A stretch of 46,330 nucleotides of DNA from positions 1 through 46,330 of the forward strand of contig DMEU01000007.1 in the NCBI GenBank assembly GCA_003451585.1, in the 5' to 3' direction. Shown in pieces: positions 1 to 7,901 of the stretch (its first letter is position 1; the number at the start of each line of letters is the position of its first letter). This DNA is from Candidatus Omnitrophota bacterium. GTDB lineage: Bacteria; Omnitrophota; Gorgyraeia; Velamenicoccales; Velamenicoccaceae. A program made the translations under genes and the position numbers. The notes below the pieces were generated by a model that saw nothing but the letters and a program-made list of their open reading frames with translations, was not told where the DNA came from and did no database searches.

Positions 1-2
1 GG

Positions 3-116
3 CAGCCGTATAGAGGTACCAGGATAGGAGCTCTACAAGGGAAGTCGGAACTGACCGGCTACTCTACCCCTACGAGAATTCCGGAGGGTTTCCCCCTATT
101 AAAAGGCTTCCTCTGA
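3..116 (+). other. Possible 3' end of a truncated reading frame at the left edge (weak)
   Basis: One frame is open from base 3 to a TGA at 114-116 and would give the last 37 residues of a protein cut off by the window edge; the other two forward frames stop almost at once. I do not recognise the peptide (it contains a GYSTPTRIPEGFPLL stretch), and 37 open codons are easily reached by chance. It may equally be part of the non-coding repeat region that follows. No ribosome binding site or neighbour helps. Confidence 0.15.
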
Positions 117-154
117 CTGCTGAGCACCGGTTCGCGTGAAGACGGTGGACGGGG

Positions 155-205
155 CGGGAAGGCTATAGGATAACTATTACCGGCGGCCCGGTGAAGGCTA
201 AAGAA
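155..205 (+). repeat. Repeat copy R1 of the terminal repeat family
   Basis: This stretch resembles 249-298 in the same orientation. Shared blocks include GGCTATA, CTATT, GGCGG and GTGAAGGCT in the same order with only small indels, so the two look like diverged direct copies about 92 bases apart. A third copy lies inverted at the right end of the window. Nothing in it looks coding. Its role is unknown. Confidence 0.55.
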
Positions 206-226
206 TATTATTGAAGTACTGTATAC

Positions 227-300
227 GGAAAAAATGCCGGAAGCGGCTTTGGGAGGCTATAATAGGCTATTGATGGCGGACAGGTGAAGGCTGATGAAGA
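227..300 (+). repeat. Repeat copy R2; inverted match to the right end of the window
   Basis: The first 26 bases are the exact reverse complement of the last 26 bases of the window (46305-46330). The next 47 or so positions continue to match the reverse complement of 46258-46304 without gaps at about two thirds of positions, including an identical GGCTATTGA block. The 3' part also matches copy R1 at 155-205. Read on the - strand, the exact part contains a GCCG-CTTC-CGGC stem followed by six T, so it looks like a small terminator for that strand. Confidence 0.75.
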
Positions 301-338
301 GAAACTATTGATTTTATGATTTGTGATAGTGAGGGCAA

Positions 339-1445
339 ATGAGAGTTTTGGTTTTGGCTAATCATGTCAATTACGGCGGGATAACCGCTTATCTTTTAAA
401 CCTCTGTACCGGCCTGCACGGCAAGGATGGTTTTGAATATATTGTTGCTTCGCGCGGGGGAGAGCTGGAAGAAGAATTCGCAAAGAAGGGCGTGCGCCAT
501 ATACGCATCCCTTTATCCACCAAGTGCGAGGTGAGCCCAAAGGTCTTTATCTCTTTTTTCATGCTCTGGCCTCTGATAGGCCGCTTAGGTATAGACATTA
601 TCCATGCCAACACAAGGGTCACGCAGGTCTTAGCCGGACTTTTGTCTCTGGCTACCGGCAAGCCGTATCTGTCCACATGCCACGGCTATTTCAAGCCTAA
701 GATGGCGCGCCGGCTCCTGCCTTGCTGGGGCAAAAAGGTGATCGCTATAAGCGATCAAGTGCGCACGCATTTGATAGATGATTTTCACTTAAGCCCGGAC
801 CGGATCGGACTTGTATATAACGGCGTGGACACGGCCGGGCTCCGTCCATTCAGCAAAAAGGAGATCGAGGACGAAAAAAAACGCTTAGGGCTGGACCTGT
901 CTAAAAAGGTTATCGGCCATATAGGCCGACTTTCCAGCGTGAAGGGGCAGAAATACATCGTATATGCCGCCGAGATATTGTCACGCAAGAGAGGCGACTT
1001 ACAGTTTTTGATAATAGGCGACGGCGGGGAAGAGAAAGAGTTGAAAGGTTTGGCTTGCGCCAAAGGCCTTGGTTTGACTGTCCTGTTTTTCCCTTCAGTC
1101 AAAGATATAACACTGGCCCTCGGTTTAATGGATGTTTTTGTCATGCCTTCTTTGCAGGAAGGGCTCGGGTTGTCGCTACTTGAGGCCCAATGTTATGGCG
1201 TCCCGGTTGTCGCGACCCGTGTGGGCGGCATACCTACAGCGGTGCAGGACAGGGTTACTGGCCTGTTGTGCCCTCCGGCAGACGCTGAGGCATTGGCTGG
1301 GGCCATAGAGGAATTTTTGGATAATGAGGTTTTAAGGCGCGCTATTTCTGAAAAAGCAGGAAAACAGGTAAAAGAAAAATTTTCGCTGTCGGTCATGGCA
1401 GAAAAGATGCGCAGTACATATGATATGGAGACGAAGAGGGGATGA
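339..1445 (+). CDS. GT4-family glycosyltransferase
   Basis: A 368-residue GT-B fold glycosyltransferase of family GT4 that transfers a sugar from a nucleotide-sugar donor, acting at the cytoplasmic membrane face. Visible features are the N-terminal glycine-rich acceptor-domain start (MRVLVLANHVNYGGITAYL), the linker and donor-domain start near 190 (KKVIGHIGRLSSVKGQ), and the EX7E-type donor site near 270-290 (PSLQEGLGLSLLEAQCYG) followed by VPVVATRVGGIP. No signal peptide. The start is preceded by GAGGG at 331-335. It overlaps the next gene by four bases (ATGA), so it is the first gene of a glycosyltransferase operon. The GT9 neighbours suggest assembly of the LPS core or another surface glycan. 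Donor and acceptor cannot be told from sequence. Confidence 0.9.
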   Translation: MRVLVLANHVNYGGITAYLLNLCTGLHGKDGFEYIVASRGGELEEEFAKKGVRHIRIPLSTKCEVSPKVFISFFMLWPLIGRLGIDIIHANTRVTQVLAGLLSLATGKPYLSTCHGYFKPKMARRLLPCWGKKVIAISDQVRTHLIDDFHLSPDRIGLVYNGVDTAGLRPFSKKEIEDEKKRLGLDLSKKVIGHIGRLSSVKGQKYIVYAAEILSRKRGDLQFLIIGDGGEEKELKGLACAKGLGLTVLFFPSVKDITLALGLMDVFVMPSLQEGLGLSLLEAQCYGVPVVATRVGGIPTAVQDRVTGLLCPPADAEALAGAIEEFLDNEVLRRAISEKAGKQVKEKFSLSVMAEKMRSTYDMETKRG

Positions 1446-2503
1446 GCAAGGCGGCTATATCTGATTTTTCGGCCAAAGAAAGGATCCTCGTGGTCGAGGT
1501 GAATTGGCTTGGCGACGTGCTGTTCTCTACCGCTGCCATACGGGCGATACGCAAGAAATACCCCGGTGCGTATATCGCAGCCCTAGTTGTGCCGCGCTGC
1601 AAGGCCGTGCTCCTGGGCAATAATTATATAGATGAGGTGATGGCCTTGGATGAAGCCGGCCGCCACAAAGGATTCATGGGCAAGCTAAGGTTGATAATGG
1701 AATTGAAAAAACGCCGTTTTACAATAGCTTATTTTTTCAAGGCATCGCTTACGCGTATATTCTGCGCCTTTCTGGCGGGCATACCAAAACGCATAGGTTT
1801 TGCGGCCAAGATGGGCGGGATGTTCCTATCGGAGAAGGTTTTTCTGCCGAAGGAGGCATTTCATCGCGCGGATACATTTTATTATCTGGTGACGCGCGAC
1901 AGGATACCGGAAAGCGAGCGCTACTACGATTTCTTCATAAGTATCGAAGACCAGCGTTTTGTCGACGATCTTTTTAAAAAACACAATATCCGGGAAGATA
2001 AAGATATAGTCGTCCTGCATGTGGGAGGGAATTGGGACCTTAAGCGCTGGCCCAAAGAGAGTTTTGCGCGGCTTATCGATGTCTTCGCCGAGCGATACGG
2101 CGCAGAGGTGGTCATCTCCGGGTCTTTTATGGACCATTCTCTGGCTGCTCAAATAGCGGGTATGAGCAGTCATAAGCCTTTTATTGCATGCGGCCTGACC
2201 ACATTAAAGCAATTGGGCGCCCTCTTCCGTAAGAGCAGCCTTGTGGTATCTGCCGACTCCGGCCCTTTGCATATAGCTTTGGCCATGGAGGCAAGGACCA
2301 TCGCGCTTTTTGGGCCTACGGCTACGGAGGTTACCGGCCCTCTTGGCAGAGGCGAGTATTCGGTCTTAAGAATAAAAGACTTAAGTTGCCGGATTCCTTG
2401 CTATAATCTGGAGTGCAAGGATAACATATGTATGACAGCGATCAAGATCGAAGATGTATGGACAGAGGCTGAGAGGCTCGGATGGCTCAAACCCCTGAAA
2501 TAA
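1442..2503 (+). CDS. GT9-family glycosyltransferase (heptosyltransferase type)
   Basis: A 353-residue member of glycosyltransferase family 9, the family of the LPS heptosyltransferases WaaC, WaaF and WaaQ, which add heptose from ADP-heptose to the LPS core on the inner face of the cytoplasmic membrane. Typical signs are an N-terminal VEVNWLGDVLFSTAAIRAI block (residues about 18-36), a VVLHVGGNWDLKRWP donor-domain segment near 195, and a late VSADSGPLHIALAMEA block near 275 followed by ALFGPT. Near the C-terminus the CYNLECKDNICM cysteines resemble the C...C...CM pattern common in the family. It overlaps both neighbours by a few bases, so translation is probably coupled. The heptose kinase and Kdo genes downstream fit this role, but the exact sugar is not proven. 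Confidence 0.88.
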   Translation: MSKAAISDFSAKERILVVEVNWLGDVLFSTAAIRAIRKKYPGAYIAALVVPRCKAVLLGNNYIDEVMALDEAGRHKGFMGKLRLIMELKKRRFTIAYFFKASLTRIFCAFLAGIPKRIGFAAKMGGMFLSEKVFLPKEAFHRADTFYYLVTRDRIPESERYYDFFISIEDQRFVDDLFKKHNIREDKDIVVLHVGGNWDLKRWPKESFARLIDVFAERYGAEVVISGSFMDHSLAAQIAGMSSHKPFIACGLTTLKQLGALFRKSSLVVSADSGPLHIALAMEARTIALFGPTATEVTGPLGRGEYSVLRIKDLSCRIPCYNLECKDNICMTAIKIEDVWTEAERLGWLKPLK

Positions 2504-4581
2504 AGAATATCCTCTACATAACTTTAAGCAATCTCGGCGATGCTATGATGGCATTGCCCGCTTTTGATTTTATAAGGCGCCAGTGTCCTGGAGGCCGGAT
2601 AACCGTTGTGGCCGGGCCTCGCACACGGTGCGTTTTCGAGAATCATCCAGACGTAGCAGAACTTATCGTCTTTGATAAACATGCGCCGTTGAAAGACAAG
2701 ATAGCCTTGTTCCATAGGCTCAAGCGCACTGGCTTCGATTGTGTCATCGACCTTAAAAATACTTTTTACAGATGGGCCATTAAAGCGGATTATAAGAACC
2801 CTGCATTCATAAAATATCCGGCTTGGTGCCGGCACTCCAGTCAGAAGCATTTGTATAAAGCTGTTGTTGCCCTGCGCGGCGCAGATATTGACGAAGAGCA
2901 TTTTGAAGAACTCAACTCCCGCAGGAACCCTTCTTTTATTTTAAGCCGGGATCTTGAAACTGCCGGCGATCTATTGGCTGATAACGGGATCCAAGCGGCG
3001 CAAGAGTTTGTCCTGCTTGTGCCTGGCGCTTTAAGCAGCCTTAAGCGGTGGGCCAGGGATGGTTTCATAGATGTGGGCCGCCAGATAATAAAAAAATATG
3101 GTTTTAAGGTCGTTGTGGCGGGAATAACCAGTGAACAAGGCCTGGTTGATTCTGTTGTTGCCGGCATAGGCGAGGGCTCAGTAGGCCTTTGCGGCAAGAC
3201 GACCTTCGGCCAGTTGGCCGCCCTGGTCCAATCGTCTAAGCTCGTGATCTGTAATGACAGCGGCGTATTGCATGTGGCAAGTTATCTGGACAAACTTGTT
3301 GTCGGCATATACGGCCCATCGGATTATAAAGAGTACGGGCCATGGTCGAAGCGAGGGCTGGCCATACGCAAAAATGTTATCTGCGCTCCTTGCGGCAAGG
3401 CCCATTGTGCTAATGACCGTCAGTGCATCGAGACGATCTCGCCGTTTGACGTAATGCTTGGTGTAAAGCTTGTTTTGGAGAGTGACCACGCGCGCCTTAA
3501 GGAGGGCCGTTACAGGCGCATCCTTGTGGTGCGGACAGACCGTATCGGTGACGTTTTGCTTTCGACACCGGTATTAAAGGCCTTAAGGGAGCATTACCCT
3601 TCCAGCTACATAGCTATGATGGTGGCCCCGGCCACTAAAGATATAGTCGAAGGCAATCCATACCTGGATAAGGTCATAGTTTTTGACAAGGATAAGCTGA
3701 GCGGATTGTTTTCTACGGTGAATTTCGCAAAAAGGCTTAAAAAAGAGAATTTTGATATTGCGGTCATGCTGCACCCCACAGTGCGCGTCCATCTCCTGGC
3801 CTTTTTGGCCGGGATAAAAGAGCGCATAGGCTATGACCGCAAGGCGCCTTATTTTTTAACTCGTACAATACCGCACCGTAAGCATGAGGGCGCAAGGCAC
3901 GAGGCAGAATATAATTTTGACCTTTTGGAACCGCTCGGCATCTATAATGTGCAACGCCAGCTGTATATGCCTATCCGGCTTGAGGCCCAGCGCACCGTGG
4001 ACTGGCTTTTAAGAGAGGCAGGGCTCGGAGAGGCAGATACGCTTGTGGCGGTTAATCCGGCGGCTAGTTGTGTTTCGAAGCTTTGGCCTCTGGCCAAATT
4101 CGCGCAAGTAATAGACAGGCTTGGCGCCAAGCCGGGCGTTAAAGTATTGATCGTGGCCGATACTTCCCACAGCAATATCTCAGAAGAGCTTCTTGGCCTG
4201 ACACAGAGTTCCCCGGTGGACCTTTCGGGAAGGTTCGATCTAAGCCAACTCGCGTGCCTGTTTAAAAGATGCAAGCTTGTGATCTCTAATGATTCCGGGC
4301 CGGTGCATATGGCGGTTGCGGTTGGTACGCCGGTAATATCTATCTTTGGCAGGAACCAGCCGGGTTTGGGCCCAAAACGCTGGGGGCCGCTGGGGCAGTT
4401 CGATGTTTTTCTGCACAAAATAACAGGGTGTGAACCTTGTCTTGCCCACGACTGTACCAGTAGTTTTAAATGCCTCGAAGCTGTCTCAGCAGAAGAGGTC
4501 TTGGAGAACGCAGGACGGATCCTGAATTTTAACGATCATGCGGCGGGGTGTCCGCCTAAACAAAAGGAGGAGTTAAGATGA
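2482..4581 (+). CDS. Tandem double GT9 glycosyltransferase (two heptosyltransferase-type modules fused)
   Basis: This 699-residue protein is about twice the usual GT9 length and contains two complete GT9 modules. Module 1 (about 1-335) starts with ILYITLSNLGDAMMALPAF and has CNDSGVLHVASYLDKLVVGIYGPSD. Module 2 (from about 345) starts again with ILVVRTDRIGDVLLSTPVL and has SNDSGPVHMAVAVGTPVISIFG. Each module also keeps a late cysteine cluster. It is a genuine single frame with no internal stop. The start ATG lies inside the preceding gene with a 22-base overlap. The likely job is two successive sugar additions, or one active and one structural module, in LPS-core-like glycan synthesis. Which module is active cannot be told here. 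Confidence 0.88.
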   Translation: MAQTPEIKNILYITLSNLGDAMMALPAFDFIRRQCPGGRITVVAGPRTRCVFENHPDVAELIVFDKHAPLKDKIALFHRLKRTGFDCVIDLKNTFYRWAIKADYKNPAFIKYPAWCRHSSQKHLYKAVVALRGADIDEEHFEELNSRRNPSFILSRDLETAGDLLADNGIQAAQEFVLLVPGALSSLKRWARDGFIDVGRQIIKKYGFKVVVAGITSEQGLVDSVVAGIGEGSVGLCGKTTFGQLAALVQSSKLVICNDSGVLHVASYLDKLVVGIYGPSDYKEYGPWSKRGLAIRKNVICAPCGKAHCANDRQCIETISPFDVMLGVKLVLESDHARLKEGRYRRILVVRTDRIGDVLLSTPVLKALREHYPSSYIAMMVAPATKDIVEGNPYLDKVIVFDKDKLSGLFSTVNFAKRLKKENFDIAVMLHPTVRVHLLAFLAGIKERIGYDRKAPYFLTRTIPHRKHEGARHEAEYNFDLLEPLGIYNVQRQLYMPIRLEAQRTVDWLLREAGLGEADTLVAVNPAASCVSKLWPLAKFAQVIDRLGAKPGVKVLIVADTSHSNISEELLGLTQSSPVDLSGRFDLSQLACLFKRCKLVISNDSGPVHMAVAVGTPVISIFGRNQPGLGPKRWGPLGQFDVFLHKITGCEPCLAHDCTSSFKCLEAVSAEEVLENAGRILNFNDHAAGCPPKQKEELR

Positions 4582-4790
4582 AAGAGACAAAAGTAAGCGC
4601 AATTGTAGGGGTGTCGGTCACTTTGCTGGCGGTAGTCGTTGCCATAAGCTTTAGTTTCGCGACAATGGCCTATCAGAGAGAGGTCGTCAAGTTGAAGAAG
4701 ACTAATGCGGAATACAAGAAGACCGTTGAAGAATACAAGGTAGTTTTGGAGGGCATAAAGGCCCAGATTTCGCAGGTAGTGGTAAAATAG
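4578..4790 (+). CDS. Small membrane-anchored coiled-coil protein
   Basis: A 70-residue protein with one N-terminal membrane segment (about residues 8-30, IVGVSVTLLAVVVAISFSF) followed by a short charged heptad-like helix (REVVKLKKTNAEYKKTVEEY) that looks like a coiled coil. A strong AAGGAGG site at 4564-4570 and a four-base ATGA overlap with the double GT9 gene support it as a real gene translated in the operon. I do not recognise a family. The layout (membrane anchor plus extramembrane coiled coil) resembles the later protein at 21643, though they do not look homologous. It may scaffold envelope proteins, but this is a guess. Confidence 0.6.
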   Translation: MKETKVSAIVGVSVTLLAVVVAISFSFATMAYQREVVKLKKTNAEYKKTVEEYKVVLEGIKAQISQVVVK

Positions 4791-4801
4791 CGAGGTGTAT
4801 G

Positions 4802-5101
4802 ATGAAGATCGGTCCATCTGTTTTATTTTTTATATTTGTACTTTGCGGCTGCGCGCATATATGCGAATTCGGTGAGTCGGATACAAGCTCAGGCCTGAAA
4901 TGCCATAGGGTTGTAGCTAAGGCAGAAATAGGCATGACGCGGGCTGAGGCTGAAAAAAAACTGGGTTCGCCGCAGAGAAGGCAGATAGATGTATCTTACA
5001 GAGGCAAGACCTATGATGAGGTCTGGGTCTATGAGACCGTGCCTCCTACGGTGCTCTATTTTAAGAACGGTATCTTGGAGGAGAAGGAGTACCAGCAATG
5101 A
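4802..5101 (+). CDS. Small lipoprotein, BamE/SmpA-like
   Basis: A protein of about 99 residues with a lipoprotein signal: a short basic start, a hydrophobic run and a lipobox ending LCGC with the lipidated cysteine at about residue 18. After it comes a BamE/SmpA/OmlA-like core: IGMTRAEAEKKLGSP, then DEVWVYETVPPTVLYFKNGILEE, the usual pattern of a helix followed by beta strands. Two ATG codons lie side by side at 4799 and 4802. GAGG at 4792-4795 gives better spacing to the second, so I chose that. BamE-family lipoproteins sit on the periplasmic face of the outer membrane and support outer-membrane protein assembly, but many related small lipoproteins have no known role. It is the last gene of this operon. 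Confidence 0.65.
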   Translation: MKIGPSVLFFIFVLCGCAHICEFGESDTSSGLKCHRVVAKAEIGMTRAEAEKKLGSPQRRQIDVSYRGKTYDEVWVYETVPPTVLYFKNGILEEKEYQQ

Positions 5102-5103
5102 TC

Positions 5104-5116
5104 CCGGAAGCGGCTT
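5104..5116 (+). repeat. Thirteen-base match to the terminal repeat family
   Basis: CCGGAAGCGGCTT here is identical to 237-249 and to the reverse complement of bases near 46320. It sits directly after the BamE-like gene and just before the promoter at 5147. The match is short and flanking similarity is weak, so it may be a decayed copy or chance. Confidence 0.3.
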
Positions 5117-5146
5117 GAAGCTTTAGCGGCCGGAAGGAATCTTGTA

Positions 5147-5175
5147 TTGACGCTAAGTCGAGAGATTGATATAAT
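5147..5175 (+). promoter_or_regulatory. Sigma-70 type promoter of the heptose/Kdo/Lpt operon
   Basis: TTGACG at 5147-5152 and a perfect TATAAT at 5170-5175 are separated by exactly 17 bases, five of six and six of six matches to the bacterial housekeeping consensus. Transcription would start near 5182, about 40 bases before the ATG at 5222. The 120-base gap between the lipoprotein gene and 5222 is one of the longer gaps in an otherwise overlapping gene run, which supports an operon start here. A start site has not been measured. Confidence 0.8.
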
Positions 5176-5221
5176 CCTCTTTCAGGTATTTCGGAAAAAT
5201 AAGGTGCTTGCAGGATAAATT

Positions 5222-6148
5222 ATGGATTTTTCTAAGCTGAAAACATATTCCATAGCAAGGAGAAAGAACAAAGTTGACAAGGCTTTGTTCGCCCGGGTTT
5301 TAAAGAAGGGTGCCACTTTTGAGGCCTTTATGGCATCTCTGCCTAATATACTGAAATCCAAAGACTTAAGGGAGATAGTTGACGCTGTAGCCTCTGCCAG
5401 GTCAAAAGGCAAGCCGGTGATGCTTTTAATGGGCGCGCATGTCATCAAGTGCGGCTTGTCGCCGGTCGTTATCGACCTGATCGAAAGGGGTATTGTTACA
5501 TCGGTCGCTTTTAACGGCGCAGGCATCATTCATGATTTTGAGATCAGTTATTGCGGTTCGACCTCCGAAGATGTGGCACATGCTCTAAAAGCAGGAAGTT
5601 TCGGCATGGTGCGGGAGACCGCCGAGTACCTTAATGCGGCTATCAGTGAAGGCGTGCAGGAGGGCCGCGGACTGGGTGAATCCGTCGGGTTGATGATCGA
5701 GCGCCGTGCTCTAAAGTATAAAAAGTTGAGCATAGCCTATGCGTGCGTCAAGAAAGGCGTCCCTTTGACGGTGCATGTGGCGATAGGCACGGATATCATT
5801 CACCAGCATCAGTCCGCCAATGGTTCCGAGACCGGCGAGGCTACTATGCGGGATTTCAGGAAGATGTGCGTTGAGGTGGCCGGCCTGGATAACGGAGGCG
5901 TTGTGCTTAATTTCGGTTCCGCCGTTATACTGCCGGAGGTCTTTTTAAAGTCTTTAAGCGTGGCGAGGAATTTGACAAAGAGGGTCGCGCGTTTTACAAC
6001 GGCGAACTTCGACATGAATATACATTACAGGCCTATGCAGAACGTAGTCGTAAGGCCTGTCCAGGGGTCCGGGCGCGGATATTATATCGTAGGCCACCAT
6101 GAGATCATGCTCCCGCTTTTGGCCCAGGCGATAAAGGAAAAATTATAA
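5222..6148 (+). CDS. Deoxyhypusine synthase-like protein of unknown substrate
   Basis: A 308-residue protein that I place in the deoxyhypusine synthase (DHS) fold family. It has the NAD-site-like block GAHVIKCGLSPVVIDLIERG (about 75-94) followed by SVAFNGAGIIHDFE, and a middle block PLTVHVAIGTDIIHQH that lines up with the DHS active-site strand. The end of the protein (GYYIVGHHEIMLPLLAQAI) resembles the DHS end. I cannot find the usual WGK-type catalytic lysine motif. Bacteria lack eIF5A, so true hypusine formation is unlikely; bacterial relatives include homospermidine synthase-like enzymes. It starts the heptose/Kdo operon and its stop overlaps the hldE1 start (TAATG), so a role in envelope sugar or polyamine chemistry is possible. 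AGGAT at 5212-5216 is the likely ribosome site. Confidence 0.6.
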   Translation: MDFSKLKTYSIARRKNKVDKALFARVLKKGATFEAFMASLPNILKSKDLREIVDAVASARSKGKPVMLLMGAHVIKCGLSPVVIDLIERGIVTSVAFNGAGIIHDFEISYCGSTSEDVAHALKAGSFGMVRETAEYLNAAISEGVQEGRGLGESVGLMIERRALKYKKLSIAYACVKKGVPLTVHVAIGTDIIHQHQSANGSETGEATMRDFRKMCVEVAGLDNGGVVLNFGSAVILPEVFLKSLSVARNLTKRVARFTTANFDMNIHYRPMQNVVVRPVQGSGRGYYIVGHHEIMLPLLAQAIKEKL

Positions 6149-7170
6149 TGAGGTTGACAAAAGACGCAGCCGGGAAGATATTGAGCCGTTTTGATTCGGC
6201 GCGTATTTTGGTCATTGGCGACCTGATCTTAGATGAGTTTATCTGGGGAAAGGCCGATAGGATCTCTCCGGAAGCGCCTGTTCCTGTGGTCTGGGCGCAA
6301 TCGCAATCGTATATGCCGGGAGGGGCATCTAATGTGGCCAACAACGTAGCTTCCTTGGGCGCGAAAGTCTTCCTTTGCGGTGTGATAGGCGATGACAAGA
6401 ACGGCCGCATTTTGACGGAGAAGCTCAGGGAAAAGAACGTTAATTGCGACGCTGTATTAGTAGACCCTATAAGACCTACCACGGTCAAGACCCGCATCAT
6501 AGCCAGTCATCAGCAGATGGTCCGCGTGGACTGGGAGAACACGGAATCTTTGAGCAAGGACATGGTCCGGCAGATGACAGAGGCCATAGGGCCCCAGTTG
6601 GAGAATATCGACGCGGTGATCATAGAGGATTATGGCAAGGGTGTTATCACCCCGGCCCTTTTAAAGAACGTCATCTCTCTTGCCAGGAGGCATGGAAAGA
6701 TCATAACCGTCGATCCGAAGGTCGAGCATTTTTCGTATTATAAGGGTGTGACCGCTATGACCCCTAATGAAAAAGAGGCCTCGGCCGGTTCCGGAATAAA
6801 AATAACGGATGATGATGACGTGGATGCTGCCGGCTGGAAACTCTTGAAAAAACTTAAATTGGCCGGCATCTTGATCACTCTTGGCGAAAAAGGCATGAAA
6901 TTATTTTCTTCCGCAAAAGGCGGCGGTAAGGGGACGGTAGTCCATATCCCTACCGTGGCCCAGGAAGTTTTTGATGTCTCGGGCGCAGGTGACACGGTAA
7001 TATCAGTATTCACTCTTGCGTTGGCAAGCGGCGTAAAAATGCGTGAAGCGGCTGTTTTGGCCAATGTCGCCGCGGGCGTAGTGGTAGGCAAAGTAGGCGT
7101 CGCGGTTATTTCAAAAGAAGAGCTCCTTGAGGCGCTTGCGCGCCTGAAAGGCAGGTTCCCATGGATGTGA
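6148..7170 (+). CDS. hldE1: D-glycero-beta-D-manno-heptose-7-phosphate kinase (HldE N-terminal type)
   Basis: A 340-residue PfkB-family sugar kinase that phosphorylates heptose 7-phosphate at C1 on the way to ADP-heptose for LPS core. It has the start VIGDLILDEFIWGKADRISPEAPVPV, typical of RfaE/HldE, the GGASNVANNVASLGA substrate-binding segment, and the C-terminal PfkB signature DVSGAGDT with the catalytic base Asp282. It ends where the kinase domain ends; the adenylyltransferase domain (HldE C-terminal) is absent, so that step must be encoded elsewhere. The gene overlaps kdsB by ten bases. GmhA and GmhB are not in the window either. Confidence 0.9.
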   Translation: MRLTKDAAGKILSRFDSARILVIGDLILDEFIWGKADRISPEAPVPVVWAQSQSYMPGGASNVANNVASLGAKVFLCGVIGDDKNGRILTEKLREKNVNCDAVLVDPIRPTTVKTRIIASHQQMVRVDWENTESLSKDMVRQMTEAIGPQLENIDAVIIEDYGKGVITPALLKNVISLARRHGKIITVDPKVEHFSYYKGVTAMTPNEKEASAGSGIKITDDDDVDAAGWKLLKKLKLAGILITLGEKGMKLFSSAKGGGKGTVVHIPTVAQEVFDVSGAGDTVISVFTLALASGVKMREAAVLANVAAGVVVGKVGVAVISKEELLEALARLKGRFPWM

Positions 7171-7901
7171 TCGGTGTGATCCCTGCAAGATACGGTTCTG
7201 TGCGTTTTGAAGGTAAGCTTTTGGCTGATCTCTTAGGAAAGCCTGTCATCCAACACGTATGGGAGAACGCCTTAAAGGCCAGGACTTTAAATGATCTTGT
7301 CGTAGCCTGTGATGATGACAGGATCTATAAGGCGGTCGTGGAGTTCGGCGGCAAGGCTGTCATGACCGCCAAAGGGCATGCGAGCGGTACGGAGAGGATA
7401 TTGGAAGTTGTCTCCGATCTCGACGTCAAGGTGGTCGTCAATATCCAGGGGGATGAGCCGTTGGTGCATCCTTCGATGATAGATGATGTAGCTTATTTTC
7501 TTTTGAATAATCCGGATATGCCGGTAGCCACCATCAGCAAACGCATAGAGCACGAAGAAGAGATCCCGGATGCCAACGTAGTCAAGGTCGTCACTGATAA
7601 GAAAGGGCATGCGCTTTATTTTTCGCGCTGGCCTATCCCGTTCGTGCGCGACGAAGAACCCGGGATGCGCATACACTATAAACATATCGGGCTTTATGCC
7701 TATACCAAAGATTTTCTGTTTACGTATAAAAATCTGCCGCCTTCCAAGCTGGAGAAGTTCGAGAAATTAGAGCAGCTCAGGGTCTTAGAGAACGGCTATC
7801 CCATTAAGGTGATAGAGACCAAGCATGAGACCATAGGTGTTGATACCCGCGAAGACCTAGAGAAGGTGCGGCAGTATTTGAACATGAAAGCGAAGATGTG
7901 A
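7161..7901 (+). CDS. kdsB: 3-deoxy-manno-octulosonate cytidylyltransferase (CMP-Kdo synthetase)
   Basis: A 246-residue cytoplasmic enzyme that activates Kdo with CTP to CMP-Kdo, the donor for LPS inner core. It has the nucleotide-binding start IPARYGSVRFEGKLL (the family usually shows R-x-PGK here, so FEGK is a small variation), the VVACDDDRI segment, and the VVNIQGDEPLVHP motif near residue 95. Length matches the family. The start ATG overlaps the end of hldE1 and the stop overlaps the kdsA start region, so this is tight operon packing. It works with the kdsA, kdsC and kdsD products just downstream. Confidence 0.93.
   Translation: MDVIGVIPARYGSVRFEGKLLADLLGKPVIQHVWENALKARTLNDLVVACDDDRIYKAVVEFGGKAVMTAKGHASGTERILEVVSDLDVKVVVNIQGDEPLVHPSMIDDVAYFLLNNPDMPVATISKRIEHEEEIPDANVVKVVTDKKGHALYFSRWPIPFVRDEEPGMRIHYKHIGLYAYTKDFLFTYKNLPPSKLEKFEKLEQLRVLENGYPIKVIETKHETIGVDTREDLEKVRQYLNMKAKM

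Noticed and set aside
1..230. Fragment of rRNA, tRNA or RNase P RNA
   Set aside because: No conserved core segment of these RNAs could be recognised on either strand.
3942..4418. A 158-codon open frame on the - strand
   Set aside because: Antisense to the second GT9 module, whose motifs are conserved; no family match.
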